Positions 7,031-16,179 of a stretch of 64,000 bases of DNA are shown here, piece after piece. The DNA comes from Haladaptatus litoreus (GTDB taxonomy: Archaea; Halobacteriota; Halobacteria; Halobacteriales; Haladaptataceae), in the NCBI RefSeq assembly GCF_900156425.1, contig NZ_FTNO01000001.1, positions 1,054,001 through 1,118,000 of the forward strand. Reading direction: 5' to 3'. Positions within the stretch are counted from its first letter, which is position 1, and every line of letters begins with the position of its first letter. Made by a program: the position numbers and the translations under genes. The notes under the pieces were generated by a model. That model was not told the DNA's origin. It did not search any database and saw only the letters and a program-made list of their open reading frames with translations.

Positions 7031-9454
7031 ATGAACACAGACATCACGCGGCGGGCGCTCGTCGCGGCGATTATCGGCGGGAGCGTCGTCGGAGGCGCGC
7101 TCTCACCGGTTCGGTGCTATCTCCGACAGTTCGCCCCACTCAGCGGGACGGCGTGGGACGGTGCAACTGACCGCACCAACTCCCGGGTCGAAAGTTCCTA
7201 CGGTTCCGCGGAGCTTCGGTACGATGACGACGGAGTTCCGAACATCACGGCCGACAGCGAGGAGGCACTTTACTTCGCGGTTGGCTACGCACAAGCGCGG
7301 GACAGACTGTTTCAACTCGACCTTCAGCGGCGACTGATGCGCGGAGAGGTTTCTGCCGTCGTCGGCGAATCGACGGTTTCGAGCGACGAGTTCCACATCC
7401 GGATGGATTTCGCGGGCGCGGCGGCGGCGACGTGGAACCACGTCGCCGACACCGAAACCGGTGACCTTGTCCGGGCGTTTTCCGACGGCGTTAACAGCTA
7501 CATCGAGAACGAACCGCTCCCGCTCGAATTTTCTCTGTTAGAGTACGAACCCGACCCGTGGATGCCCACGGACACGATGCTGATGGAAAAACAGATTTCG
7601 TGGAATCTAACGGGTAGTTTTCTAACACTCCGACGCGCGAAAGTTGCCGACGCTCTCGGGCAAGCGGTTGCGAACGAACTGTATCCAGCACGACTCGACC
7701 ACGATTCGCCCATCATCCGAAACGACAGGGATGGCAATCAGGAATCCACGAACGCGGTTGGTTCGCCGAGCGAACCAACCGCCGAAAAACCGGCGACGGG
7801 AAGCGAGGGAAAATCGGTGACCGAAAGCAACCGAAAATCGTCGGTGGATTCGGTCGGAACGCCGTTGCTCGACTGGTTGGGCGAGTTCGAACGCGACCAC
7901 GGAATCGGGTCGAACAGTTGGGTCGTCTCCGGAAACCACACGGAAAGCGGCCAGCCAATCGTGGCGAACGACCCGCACCTCAGTCTGATGGCACCCCCGG
8001 TCTGGTACGAGATGAACCTCGAAGTCGGCGAAATGCGGACTCGCGGCGTCACCTTCCCGGGCGTCCCGTTCGTCGTCATCGGGGAAAATCACGCCGGAGC
8101 GTGGGGGTTCACGAACACCGGAGCGGACGTTATCGACTTCTATCAGTACGAGATGGACGGAAATCGTTATCGTTACCGGGACGAATGGCGCGATTTCGAA
8201 ACCAAAGAGCGAGAAATCGAGGTTGCGGGAAGCGAGAACAGAACGATAACCACCCGGAAGACGGTTCACGGGCCGATGCTGGAGCGCGAAGGGCACCGCG
8301 TCGGCGTCGCGTGGACTGGCCACACAGCGACCGAAACGACGCTGGCGATTCATCAGTACGCAAAGAGCGAGGGGATGGACGACGTTCTTGCCGCGACTCG
8401 GCAGTTCGACCTGCCGACGCAGAATCTCGTGTACGCAGACGAATCCGGCAACACACTCTACTACGTCACGGGGCGGATTCCGCGGCGGATGGTGGACGGC
8501 GAGGAGGTGCGGGGGAATCGAATCTTCGATGGCTCCGCAGGAGAGGGCGAGTGGGATGGTTTCACCCCGTTCGGTGTTTCGTCGTGGGAAGGGTTCGTCC
8601 CGTTCGAGGAGAAACCGCACGTCGTCAACCCAGACGTACTGGCGACTGCGAACCAGCGGGTGACCGACGACCCGTACCTCTCGGAGGGCTACTCCAGTCC
8701 GTATCGCGGAGAGCGAATCTACGAGATGCTGGACGAGGCGGTCGAATCCGGCGACATCGACGTGGCGACCATGAAAGCGATTCAGGACGATACGCTCGAC
8801 ATCCGCGCCCGAAGCCTCGTGCCGGAACTGCTGGATGCGGCACGCGGAACGGACGGTCCTCAATCCGCGGTCGAAACGCTGTCGGACTGGGACTATCGGA
8901 TGGAACGCGACTCGCGGGCCGCCCTGTTGTTCGTCCGCTGGTTCGACGCGTTCCGGAGGCAAACGTTCGAGGAGACGTTCAACAAAGTCGGCTTGGACGA
9001 CAGTTACTATCCCCGCGATTGGGTATTGACGCACCTCGACGGGCGTCGTTGGTTCGGAAACGATGGTCGAGCCGCGACAATGGTTCACGCGCTTAGAACC
9101 GCGGCGATAATGACCGAGAAGAATGACGAAGAAGTCTATGGCGACTACAACACGACCCGAGCCATCACCCACCCGTTCGACCAGTCGTTTTTGAACTATC
9201 CGGAACTGCCGACGGACGGGTCGGCCCACACCGTGAACAACTATCGCGTCGAGTCGGCGGTCGGCAGCAGTTGGCGCATGATATGCCCGATAGGGAGCAA
9301 TTCGGAGGCCATCATTCCGGGCGGCAACTCGGGAGATTACTTCTCCGACCACTACCGCGACCAACTGAAAGCGTGGGCGGATACGGAGTACAAGCCCATG
9401 CCACTCGAAATCCGCGGCGACGTGGCGGTTACGTTCGACGGAGGCGAGCGATGA
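7031..9454 (+). CDS. Penicillin acylase family (Ntn-hydrolase), exported
   Basis: 807 residues. The N-terminus NTDITRRALVAAIIGGSVVGG looks like a twin-arginine signal. The alpha part has the family start RYDDDGVPNITADSEEALYFAVGYAQARDRLFQLDLQRR. The autocatalytic junction is GIGSNSWVVSG, giving Ser294 as the predicted new N-terminal nucleophile of the beta chain, followed by NDPHLSLMAPPVWYEM. A Ser/Thr/Glu-rich stretch of about 40 residues (238-280) precedes the junction, probably a removed spacer peptide. The family hydrolyses amides such as penicillins, acyl-homoserine lactones or related N-acyl compounds; the substrate here is unknown. The ATGA at the end overlaps the next gene. Confidence 0.9.
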   Translation: MNTDITRRALVAAIIGGSVVGGALSPVRCYLRQFAPLSGTAWDGATDRTNSRVESSYGSAELRYDDDGVPNITADSEEALYFAVGYAQARDRLFQLDLQRRLMRGEVSAVVGESTVSSDEFHIRMDFAGAAAATWNHVADTETGDLVRAFSDGVNSYIENEPLPLEFSLLEYEPDPWMPTDTMLMEKQISWNLTGSFLTLRRAKVADALGQAVANELYPARLDHDSPIIRNDRDGNQESTNAVGSPSEPTAEKPATGSEGKSVTESNRKSSVDSVGTPLLDWLGEFERDHGIGSNSWVVSGNHTESGQPIVANDPHLSLMAPPVWYEMNLEVGEMRTRGVTFPGVPFVVIGENHAGAWGFTNTGADVIDFYQYEMDGNRYRYRDEWRDFETKEREIEVAGSENRTITTRKTVHGPMLEREGHRVGVAWTGHTATETTLAIHQYAKSEGMDDVLAATRQFDLPTQNLVYADESGNTLYYVTGRIPRRMVDGEEVRGNRIFDGSAGEGEWDGFTPFGVSSWEGFVPFEEKPHVVNPDVLATANQRVTDDPYLSEGYSSPYRGERIYEMLDEAVESGDIDVATMKAIQDDTLDIRARSLVPELLDAARGTDGPQSAVETLSDWDYRMERDSRAALLFVRWFDAFRRQTFEETFNKVGLDDSYYPRDWVLTHLDGRRWFGNDGRAATMVHALRTAAIMTEKNDEEVYGDYNTTRAITHPFDQSFLNYPELPTDGSAHTVNNYRVESAVGSSWRMICPIGSNSEAIIPGGNSGDYFSDHYRDQLKAWADTEYKPMPLEIRGDVAVTFDGGER

Positions 9455-9795
9455 GCCGATTCGCCGGGAATCCACTCGCCGAACTTCGAGCGAATGCGAC
9501 CTACCGCCTCCTCGCCGTTGGTGCCGGAATCGTCATCGGACTCGCCCTCGCGTGGGTTCATTGGCTCGGCCTGCTGGTCGGCGGCGCGCTGGTCAGTCTC
9601 CCGACAAAAAGCTGGAAACGCGGGGTTCTGGCCGGATTGGGTTTCGGCGTTCTCTCGCTTCTCGTTTTCCTCTCCCTGCTGGCGTTTTACGGGTCACTCG
9701 CGCCCGCCCTCGGAATGGGTCAGATTACCGCGTTGGTGGTGGCGATTCCGCTCGCCGCGGGGACGATTGGCGGCCTTGTGCGTATGCTAGTGTAG
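9451..9795 (+). CDS. Small membrane protein after the acylase
   Basis: 114 residues from ATG 9451, which overlaps the acylase stop by four bases, so the two are translationally coupled. About four hydrophobic helices are present (LLAVGAGIVIGLALAWVH, LLVGGALVSLP, GVLAGLGFGVLSLLVFLSLLAFYG, ALVVAIPLAAGTIGGLV). I do not recognise a named family; operon context suggests a role in processing, anchoring or transport linked to the acylase, which is inference. Confidence 0.75.
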   Translation: MSRFAGNPLAELRANATYRLLAVGAGIVIGLALAWVHWLGLLVGGALVSLPTKSWKRGVLAGLGFGVLSLLVFLSLLAFYGSLAPALGMGQITALVVAIPLAAGTIGGLVRMLV

Positions 9796-9867
9796 AAGCG
9801 GTAGAAACCGCGTTCGTCGCTGTGACCACATCCGAATGGCTTTGTCATCACGAAAGAACCACAGAGT

Positions 9868-10701
9868 ATGCCAGACGACACCCTCCCGACAACCGCCGAT
9901 TTTTTGCAGACGAATCGGAAACGCTGGGACGAACTCGCAGAACACCACCCGGATACCGAATTTTACGATGTAGAGCGATTTCTCGACGGCGCAACGACCC
10001 TTCGACCGCTTGAACTGGAGGAACTGGGCGACGTAAGTGAGAAACCCCTGCTCCACCTCCAATGCCACTTCGGCCTCGATACGCTCTCGTGGGCGCGAGC
10101 GGGTGCAGATGTAACCGGTGTGGATTTCTCCGAAGCGGGGGTTTCGATGGCCCGTGAACTCGCAGACGAGACTGAACTGGATGCCGAGTTCGTCCAAGCC
10201 AATCTCTACGACTTGCCAGACGAACTCGACGGCGAATTCGACGTGGTGTACACCTCCTACGGCGTGCTGGCGTGGTTGCCAGACCTTACAGAGTGGGCCG
10301 AAGTAATCGCGGAGTTTCTCGCACCCGGTGGGACGTTCTACATGGCGGAAATTCACCCACTCGGGACGACCCTTGCCGACCTCCAATCGGATGGAGCCGC
10401 CGAAATCGGTCACTCGTATTTCGAGGACGACGCGATGCGGTACGAAGTCGAAGGCACCTATGCAGATTGGGAGGCGGATATTGAGAATACGACTGCGGTA
10501 GAATGGCAACACGGCCTCGGCGAGGTTGTCACTGCACTCGCCTCGGCGGGATTGACTATCGAGTTCGTCCACGAGTTTCCCTTCTCCTGCTATCAGCAGT
10601 TCCCCGCGATGGAGGAGGGCGAAGACGGATGGTGGCGCGTTCCGGACGCCGAAAAGCAAGTACCGTTTACGTTCTCGGTGCAGGCCAGAAACGCGAAGTG
10701 A
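9868..10701 (+). CDS. Class I SAM-dependent methyltransferase
   Basis: 277 residues. The SAM-binding motif I reads PLLHLQCHFGLDTLSWARAG (the usual LDLGCGxG becomes LHLQCHFG), followed by ADVTGVDFSEAGVSMAREL and FDVVYTSYGVLAWLPDLTEWAEVIAEFLAPGGTFYMAE. This variant with QCHFG is a known subgroup of methyltransferases of unknown substrate in haloarchaea and bacteria. The ATG at 9868 begins a clean open frame; the gene stands alone between convergent neighbours. Confidence 0.85.
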   Translation: MPDDTLPTTADFLQTNRKRWDELAEHHPDTEFYDVERFLDGATTLRPLELEELGDVSEKPLLHLQCHFGLDTLSWARAGADVTGVDFSEAGVSMARELADETELDAEFVQANLYDLPDELDGEFDVVYTSYGVLAWLPDLTEWAEVIAEFLAPGGTFYMAEIHPLGTTLADLQSDGAAEIGHSYFEDDAMRYEVEGTYADWEADIENTTAVEWQHGLGEVVTALASAGLTIEFVHEFPFSCYQQFPAMEEGEDGWWRVPDAEKQVPFTFSVQARNAK

Positions 10702-10730
10702 ATCGAACCGAATTCGGGGTGTTGACCACG

Positions 10731-11177
10731 TCACTCCCGAATCAGCAGATACACCAGCAACAACAGCAATCCGAACTCGGAGACGAGCGCGACGAACTTC
10801 ACGGGGCCAGCGAACAGATGGTCTAGGACAAACGGCAAAAACGGCCCTTCGTGGAGGTGTCCCTCGCCGAACAAGAGCAGTGGTCGGTGCCCCGTGAGAT
10901 GCCAGCCGAAGTAGCCGAGGATGTAGACCGCCATGAGCACGATACCACCAGCGTACACCGGTTTTTCGTACCGACCCGCCGCGGCGAGAAACAGTCCGAC
11001 GACGATGAGCAGTCCGGAGAGAACGAACAAGGGCCACCGAAGGTCGCGAGGGATGATAAATCCGGCATCCGCCCAGCGAATCCAGTTGAACGCACCAAGC
11101 GTCAGATGAATCACCGCGACGACGACTGCGAGTTGGGCCGCCACGAAACGGGTCGGGGAAATGGAATCGAAGTCCAT
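10731..11177 (-). CDS. Haloarchaeal four-helix membrane protein
   Basis: 148 residues from ATG 11177. Four hydrophobic helices: FVAAQLAVVVAVIHLTLGAFNWI, WPLFVLSGLLIVVGLFLAAAG, VYAGGIVLMAVYILGYFGWHL and VKFVALVSEFGLLLLLVYLLI. A His-containing loop (HLTGHRPLLLFGEGHLHEGP) lies between helices 3 and 4. I recognise it only as a conserved haloarchaeal type without known function. It converges with the methyltransferase gene. Confidence 0.7.
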   Translation of the reverse strand: MDFDSISPTRFVAAQLAVVVAVIHLTLGAFNWIRWADAGFIIPRDLRWPLFVLSGLLIVVGLFLAAAGRYEKPVYAGGIVLMAVYILGYFGWHLTGHRPLLLFGEGHLHEGPFLPFVLDHLFAGPVKFVALVSEFGLLLLLVYLLIRE

Positions 11178-11290
11178 CAAATCGGACTGTATGGAGTAGA
11201 CGCCTAAGCAGTTGGCGACTTGGCGGCCGATTGGGAGTCGCTCGAATCGCTACACGTGTGACTACGAATCAGAATGTAGTGTGTGGTAAA

Positions 11291-11362
11291 ATGCACCGGA
11301 CGGGACTTGAACCCGTGCCATGAGCTTGGAAGGCTCAGGTCCTACCACTAGACCACCGGTGC
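11291..11362 (-). tRNA. tRNA-Gly (anticodon UCC)
   Basis: Read on the minus strand, 72 nucleotides fold as a cloverleaf. The acceptor stem GCACCGG pairs with CCGGTGC; D arm GTCT..GGAC; anticodon stem TGAGC/GCTCA with loop CTTCCAA giving UCC; T arm ACGGG-TTCAAGT-CCCGT; discriminator A. CCA is not encoded. No intron is needed. Confidence 0.95.
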
Positions 11363-11431
11363 AAACTCTCGCTTCGCTTCGAGTTCGCACCGAGGTTCGC
11401 AAATCCGAAGGATTTGCTCACCACCGGTGCA
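11352..11431. repeat. 12-base duplication of the tRNA-Gly 5' end, with hairpin between
   Basis: ACCACCGGTGCA occurs at the tRNA 5' end (11352-11363) and again at 11420-11431. Between them is a perfect hairpin, GCAAATCC-GAA-GGATTTGC (11399-11417). The arrangement could be a remnant of integration at the tRNA or just a duplicated end; no integrase gene is nearby. Confidence 0.45.
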
Positions 11432-11478
11432 CTCGAATACGAATGTACTTCCAAATTGTGCATCCCGGTTTAAGGGTG

Positions 11479-12120
11479 TTACTGTTTCCGTCCACGAACC
11501 AGGGCGTAGCAGTTTCCACTCGAAATTGAGATATCGTCGGGAACGAGCGCGCTTTCCGCGACATCCTCCCGGAACTCGTCGGGCGAGTAGATGTGGTAAA
11601 ATCGCGGCACGGTTTCCCCGCCGGGAAGCGTCCAGTCCACGGTCGTATCGAAGGCGTCCTCTCGGTCGAACTTGTCGTGGGCCGTACTCCACGCGCTGAC
11701 CAGTGCAGTGCCCTCCAGCGAAAGCACGCGGGCCAGTTCGTCCAGACTGCCGACTCGTGCGTCTCTCGTCGGCAAGTGGTGGAGCGTTGCGACGTACACC
11801 GCGAGGTCGATGCTGTTTTGGGTCAGCGGGATTCGCGCGGCATCGCACTGTACGAGGTCGGTTTCGAATCCTCGTTCCCGAGCGCGGGCGCTGGCTTCCG
11901 CCAGCAGGCCCGCGCTCACGTCTGCCCCAACGACGCGCCTCGCGTGCGCGGTCAACAATTCTGCGTGTCGCCCGTTTCCGCACCCGAGGTCGAGGGCAGT
12001 GTCGGCAGTTCGCCCGTCGAGAAAGGATTCGACTTCGGGCCACGCGTACTCCCGAGTCTTGGCGAAATGCGCCGCGATTCGGTCGTAGGTGGCCTGCACG
12101 TCACCCCTATTCGGTTCCAT
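11479..12120 (-). CDS. Class I SAM-dependent methyltransferase, Trm9-like
   Basis: 213 residues. Motif I is canonical (TALDLGCGNGRHAELL, about residue 42), followed by RRVVGADVSAGLLAEASARA, DLVQCDAARIPLTQNSIDLAVYVATLHHLPT and YHIYSPDEFREDVAESAL. The start RGDVQATYDRIAAHFAKTREYAWPEVESFL resembles the tRNA wobble-uridine methyltransferases of the Trm9/ALKBH8 type, but this substrate assignment is only suggestive. The gene ends 117 bases from tRNA-Gly(UCC), convergent in layout only by position, same strand. Confidence 0.82.
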   Translation of the reverse strand: MEPNRGDVQATYDRIAAHFAKTREYAWPEVESFLDGRTADTALDLGCGNGRHAELLTAHARRVVGADVSAGLLAEASARARERGFETDLVQCDAARIPLTQNSIDLAVYVATLHHLPTRDARVGSLDELARVLSLEGTALVSAWSTAHDKFDREDAFDTTVDWTLPGGETVPRFYHIYSPDEFREDVAESALVPDDISISSGNCYALVRGRKQ

Positions 12121-12185
12121 ATCCGAACTCTCGGGCCGGGAGGCAAATGTCCTGCGGGTCGGCGGGTCAGAACAATCGGCGAGAG

Positions 12186-14288
12186 CTACAGGGAATACTG
12201 GAGCACGAGGAAGACGACGTAGGCGATGGCGAACATCGCAGTCGCGTGTTTCGCACCGTCGCGTATCTTGCCTTCACCCATTTTCCCCGCGACGAAACCA
12301 GAAAAGAGGGCCTGCATCAGCGCAGTGTGGAAGAAGACGAGTCGGTATGCGTCGAAGTCCACGCCCGCGATGTTGCCCAACCCGCCGAGATTTCCACCTG
12401 TCGGGGCGTTACTGCCCGCGTTCGCCTCAGGGAGGCTTTCGAGCGCGGGCATGAGGATGGCGGACAGCGCCACCACGATGATGAGGAAGACGAAAAACGA
12501 GATGTAGATGATGATGAGATAGGTCATCATCTCCTGTGCGCGCTGGCGTTTCAGTCGCCGGGACGCCTGTGCTTCGTCCGCCGCGATTCGAAGCACTCGT
12601 CCCACGTCGCCGCTCGCGTGCATCGCGTTCGTCACGAGGGTTACGACACGCGTAATCGTCGGCGTATCGACTCGGTGTTCGAACCGCCGGAGTGCGGTCG
12701 CGGTGTCGGTTCCCCATTCGATGTCGCGCCACATTCGCTGTAGTTCCGCGTTTAACACGCCGAGGTCGGTGCTCGTGACGCGGCGGAAACTCTCGACCAC
12801 GGTCATTCCGGCTTCGTTGACGCTGGCGAGGCGGTCTAACAGGTCGGGGACTGCCGCCTCGATTGCTTTCATCCGTCGTCGTTTCATCTCTTGGACGACC
12901 GCAAACGTCCCCAGCACGAACAGCGTGGCCTGTACGAGTACGTCGTCAGCGGAGGCAAGCGTGACCGTTCCCGCTCCGATTTCCGGCGTGAGACGAATCA
13001 GGACGGAAAGAAGCGCGAGCGGAATCGTCACGTAGAGGATGGTTACTGGCTCTTCGCGCACGACACGGAGCGGGTCGGAGAGCGCGGTTCGAATCCCCTC
13101 CAATCGGTCGTAGGCGTCCAGTCGTTCCTCGTTGACGGGAGAAAATCCGCCGTCGCTGACCGCGCGTCCGGCGTCCGGGTCGCTGGCGCGGCGCACGTCG
13201 AGATGATTCGATTCGAGTAATCTTCGCGTTTCCTTGCTAACGCTCAGCGATTCGGTGATGCTGTCGAGGTAGACGACGAATCCGAGGTTTCCGAGAGGAA
13301 TGAACAGATACGCCATCAGGTATAGAATCGTGAGCGTGTCCGCCATTCCCATCAGGCCGATGACGACGAGGATGGTGATGAGGAGGAGGGGGCCGACGAC
13401 GAACAGGGAAACGTACCCCTCGGCTAACGTCGCCAGCAGTTCCAAAAACGCCTCCTGTTGCACTTTCGCGTCCTTCTGATAGCGCTCGTACTGGTCGTGC
13501 AGATACGAGGGGAGACTCTGCCCGCTCTGGAGGACGCTGGCCAAATTGTCGCCGAACTCCTCGAACTTCTCGCTCGGCGACTGTCGCGCCATCTGCCGGA
13601 TGGCGGTCAGCATGTCGAGTCCGAACAAGTCCATCGCCTTCACGCCGACCGCGATTTCCTCCGCGGTTTCGCCGTACACGTCCCGGTTTCGTGCCAAGGT
13701 TCGCATGATTTCGGGGAACGCCATCCCACTGCGCGAGAGGGCGTAGATGAACGCCACGGTTCGAGCGAGGCTGGCGTCGATTTGTCTGGCCCGGGCGCTT
13801 CCGTGATGGGAGGGTGTCTCCCACCGAAGCCAGTAGGTCAGCAGTCCACCCAACAAACCGACCGTCGCACTGCTGAACAGCAACAGGACGAACAGTTCGC
13901 CGAGCGAGAGGTTCGGAACCGAAAGCAGGTCGGCGAGAAAGACGAACTGCGACGGAAGTGTCTGCCGAACCGATTCGGGGGAGACGGAAAGCAGAGACAG
14001 CACCAATCCGACGAGATAGACGCCGATGATGCTTCCTGAAATCGCGGCCAGTGCGGAGTACACCCACGTTTTCGAGGCGTACAGTCGGTACGTTTCCCCG
14101 ATGTGGGCTGACTGAAGCACGTCGGAGCGTTTCGCCCGCCGCCGCCCGCTGTCTTGGACGTAGGTGCCGAACGTTTGCAGGGAGAATCGGGTGACGATTC
14201 GATAGGCCGTCTTGCTAACGGGCGACAGCGCGACGGGTGCGAGGAGGCAGAGCGCGAAAACGAGCGGGACGAAGTTGAGCAGACCCAT
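12186..14288 (-). CDS. Archaeal type IV pilus membrane platform protein (T2SSF/TadC-PilC type)
   Basis: 700 residues from ATG 14288, overlapping the ATPase stop by one base. Two T2SSF-like halves are visible. Each half has a soluble helical segment (SGMAFPEIMRTLARNRDVYGETAEEI; AGMTVVESFRRVTSTDLGVLNAEL) followed by hydrophobic helices (SLFVVGPLLLITILVVIGLMG; MTYLIIIYISFFVFLIIVVALSAILMP). This is the polytopic platform on which archaeal pili are assembled. A longer open frame reads 86 codons upstream but lies antiparallel-coded inside the ATPase gene and is rejected. Confidence 0.9.
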   Translation of the reverse strand: MGLLNFVPLVFALCLLAPVALSPVSKTAYRIVTRFSLQTFGTYVQDSGRRRAKRSDVLQSAHIGETYRLYASKTWVYSALAAISGSIIGVYLVGLVLSLLSVSPESVRQTLPSQFVFLADLLSVPNLSLGELFVLLLFSSATVGLLGGLLTYWLRWETPSHHGSARARQIDASLARTVAFIYALSRSGMAFPEIMRTLARNRDVYGETAEEIAVGVKAMDLFGLDMLTAIRQMARQSPSEKFEEFGDNLASVLQSGQSLPSYLHDQYERYQKDAKVQQEAFLELLATLAEGYVSLFVVGPLLLITILVVIGLMGMADTLTILYLMAYLFIPLGNLGFVVYLDSITESLSVSKETRRLLESNHLDVRRASDPDAGRAVSDGGFSPVNEERLDAYDRLEGIRTALSDPLRVVREEPVTILYVTIPLALLSVLIRLTPEIGAGTVTLASADDVLVQATLFVLGTFAVVQEMKRRRMKAIEAAVPDLLDRLASVNEAGMTVVESFRRVTSTDLGVLNAELQRMWRDIEWGTDTATALRRFEHRVDTPTITRVVTLVTNAMHASGDVGRVLRIAADEAQASRRLKRQRAQEMMTYLIIIYISFFVFLIIVVALSAILMPALESLPEANAGSNAPTGGNLGGLGNIAGVDFDAYRLVFFHTALMQALFSGFVAGKMGEGKIRDGAKHATAMFAIAYVVFLVLQYSL

Positions 14289-15922
14289 CAGTCGAACTCC
14301 GCAACCTCGGCTTCGACGCTTCGACTGACTTTTTCGACCACTCGCTCGGGGTCGGCGTAGTATTCGTTGACCATCGCAGTAAACCGTCGATAGTCGGTGA
14401 CATCGTTCTCGCGGAGGTACTGCAACACGAGTTTTCTGTTGCGCAGTTCTGTGAGCAGTTGGGAACGCGACCAGCCGTGGTTGTCCCGAATTTCGTCCAG
14501 CACGTCGCTGTCGCGCTTTTTTACAGTGTCCGTGGCGGCGTCCCACGAGAACGCAGTGGAGTAGTCCAAGTCACCGGTTCGCTGGTCGATGCCGTTGATT
14601 TCCGCGAGCGTTCGATTCCGGCGAACGCGCTCTTCCCCGACGTAGGTCAAGGTCTGGATGGAGAGGATGTCGAGGGATTGAATCATCGCCCGCGGCACGT
14701 TGATGGGTTCGTTTTCGAGGCGGTTGATGACCGTCTGGACGCTGTCGGCGTGCATCGTGGAGTAGGTCGTGTGCCCGGTGTTCATCGCCTGAAACAGCGT
14801 CATCGCTTCCTGTCCTCGAACCTCACCGACCGCGATGTATTCGGGTCGGTGGCGCAGAGCGGAGCGAAGCAGGTCGTACATCGTGATGTCCGCGCCTTCG
14901 TCCAGTCTGTCGCGGGTCACGGAGGAAAGCCAGTTGTCGTGGTAGAGGGTCAGTTCCCGGGTGTCCTCGATGGTGAGAACCTTCGAGCGCGGCGGGATGA
15001 ACATCGAAATCGCGTTCATCGAGGTTGTTTTCCCAGACGCAGTCCCGCCCGCGAAGACGAGCGATTTGTTGTTCTCGATGGCCAACCAGAGATAAGCCAT
15101 CTGGTCGAGCGAAAAGGTTCCGTAGTTCACCAAATCGACGGGCGTGAACGGTTCGTTCGCGTACTTTCGGATGGTGAACGCCGACCCACGCGGCGTGACC
15201 TCCTTGCCGAGCGCGAGTTCCGCACGACTGCCATCGGGCAAGGTCGCCTCCACGACAGGTTCGCCGACGCTGACGTGTTGGCCCGACTGCTGGGCGAGTC
15301 GGACGACGAGGCTGTCGAGTTCCTCCTCACCGTAGGCGACGTTCGATTCGATGTCGTTGTACTCGTCGTGATAGACGAACAGCTGGAGGTCGTAGCCGTC
15401 ACACGAGATGTTCTCGATGTGCGGGTCGTGCATGAGCGGGTCGAGTTTGCCGAATCCGCGGAAGGCACGAAAGAGGTAGTAAAAGAGGCGGTAGAAGGTC
15501 GCCGAATCGACTTCGACTCCGTACACCTCCAGTAGTTCGCGGAGTTCGTCACGGAGCACGTCTTCCGCGGTTTGGCCGCCCATCTCCCGACGATAGATGA
15601 GCGATTCGCGCAAGTCCGAAAACAGTCGGTCGAGCAGTTCCGCCTCGAACTCGTCCAGTTCGGGTTCGACCACGTAGTACAGGTGGTCGTTCGCCTCCGC
15701 GTCGTAGTTGATGGAGACGAACGCAAAGGGCGCGTTCACCCAATAGCGTTCGACTTCCTCGTAGCCCGGAACGCCGGTAAACGTGATGAGCGACCCGTCC
15801 TCGGTCGGATTGTACTCGCCGACCGAAATCGTGGAACCGTGAAGCATCTCGACGGTGCGGCGAATCGTTTTGTGGAACTCCCGGACGCGGACGGTCAGTT
15901 CCTCTGTCTCTAAACCCGACAT
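14288..15922 (-). CDS. Type II/IV secretion system ATPase (TadA/PilB/FlaI family)
   Basis: 544 residues from ATG 15922; an in-frame ATG at 15979 would add 19 basic residues. Walker A is GGTASGKTT (about residues 290-298). Family landmarks include SKVLTIEDTRELTLYHDNW, the LLRSALRHRPEYIAVGEVRG segment with the His-box MNTGHTTYSTMHADS, and an N-terminal domain with DGYDLQLFVYH. The enzyme powers pilus or archaellum-like assembly from the cytoplasmic face. Its only operon partner here is the platform protein; prepilin genes are absent from the immediate neighbourhood. Confidence 0.93.
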   Translation of the reverse strand: MSGLETEELTVRVREFHKTIRRTVEMLHGSTISVGEYNPTEDGSLITFTGVPGYEEVERYWVNAPFAFVSINYDAEANDHLYYVVEPELDEFEAELLDRLFSDLRESLIYRREMGGQTAEDVLRDELRELLEVYGVEVDSATFYRLFYYLFRAFRGFGKLDPLMHDPHIENISCDGYDLQLFVYHDEYNDIESNVAYGEEELDSLVVRLAQQSGQHVSVGEPVVEATLPDGSRAELALGKEVTPRGSAFTIRKYANEPFTPVDLVNYGTFSLDQMAYLWLAIENNKSLVFAGGTASGKTTSMNAISMFIPPRSKVLTIEDTRELTLYHDNWLSSVTRDRLDEGADITMYDLLRSALRHRPEYIAVGEVRGQEAMTLFQAMNTGHTTYSTMHADSVQTVINRLENEPINVPRAMIQSLDILSIQTLTYVGEERVRRNRTLAEINGIDQRTGDLDYSTAFSWDAATDTVKKRDSDVLDEIRDNHGWSRSQLLTELRNRKLVLQYLRENDVTDYRRFTAMVNEYYADPERVVEKVSRSVEAEVAEFD

Positions 15923-16004
15923 GTGTTGATGCTGTCTATCACGCGCAGTTCTTCGTTCCTCCACCCGATTTCGATTCATATCGCGCGTGACAGACGTGTT
16001 TCGT

Positions 16005-16035
16005 CACGCTCATTGGAGCGTGGCCACTTAAATCA
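16005..16035 (-). promoter_or_regulatory. Promoter and hairpin operator of the pilus ATPase operon
   Basis: On the minus strand a TATA-like GATTTAAGTGG lies at about 16024-16034. Immediately downstream is a perfect inverted repeat CACGCTC-ATTG-GAGCGTG (16005-16022). Transcription would start around 16004, so the repeat sits between the TATA box and start site, where a repressor would act. It could alternatively form an RNA hairpin only if initiation were further upstream. Confidence 0.5.
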
Positions 16036-16179
16036 TGGCTGGATAGTTTCAATGTTGGATAATCGAACAGGTTGCGTTTCCAATTTCAGAGACGGCCGAA
16101 CGACGCTTCGGAACCCACAGGAAGCACAATCACATGGCGTTACGTTCATGAGACGCGAGAACGTAGGCGGGTATACGGA

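Noticed and set aside
7622..9475. 617-residue minus-strand open frame opposite the penicillin acylase
   Set aside because: It lies wholly antisense to a clear family gene and is an Arg/Val-rich mirror product of GC-rich codons.
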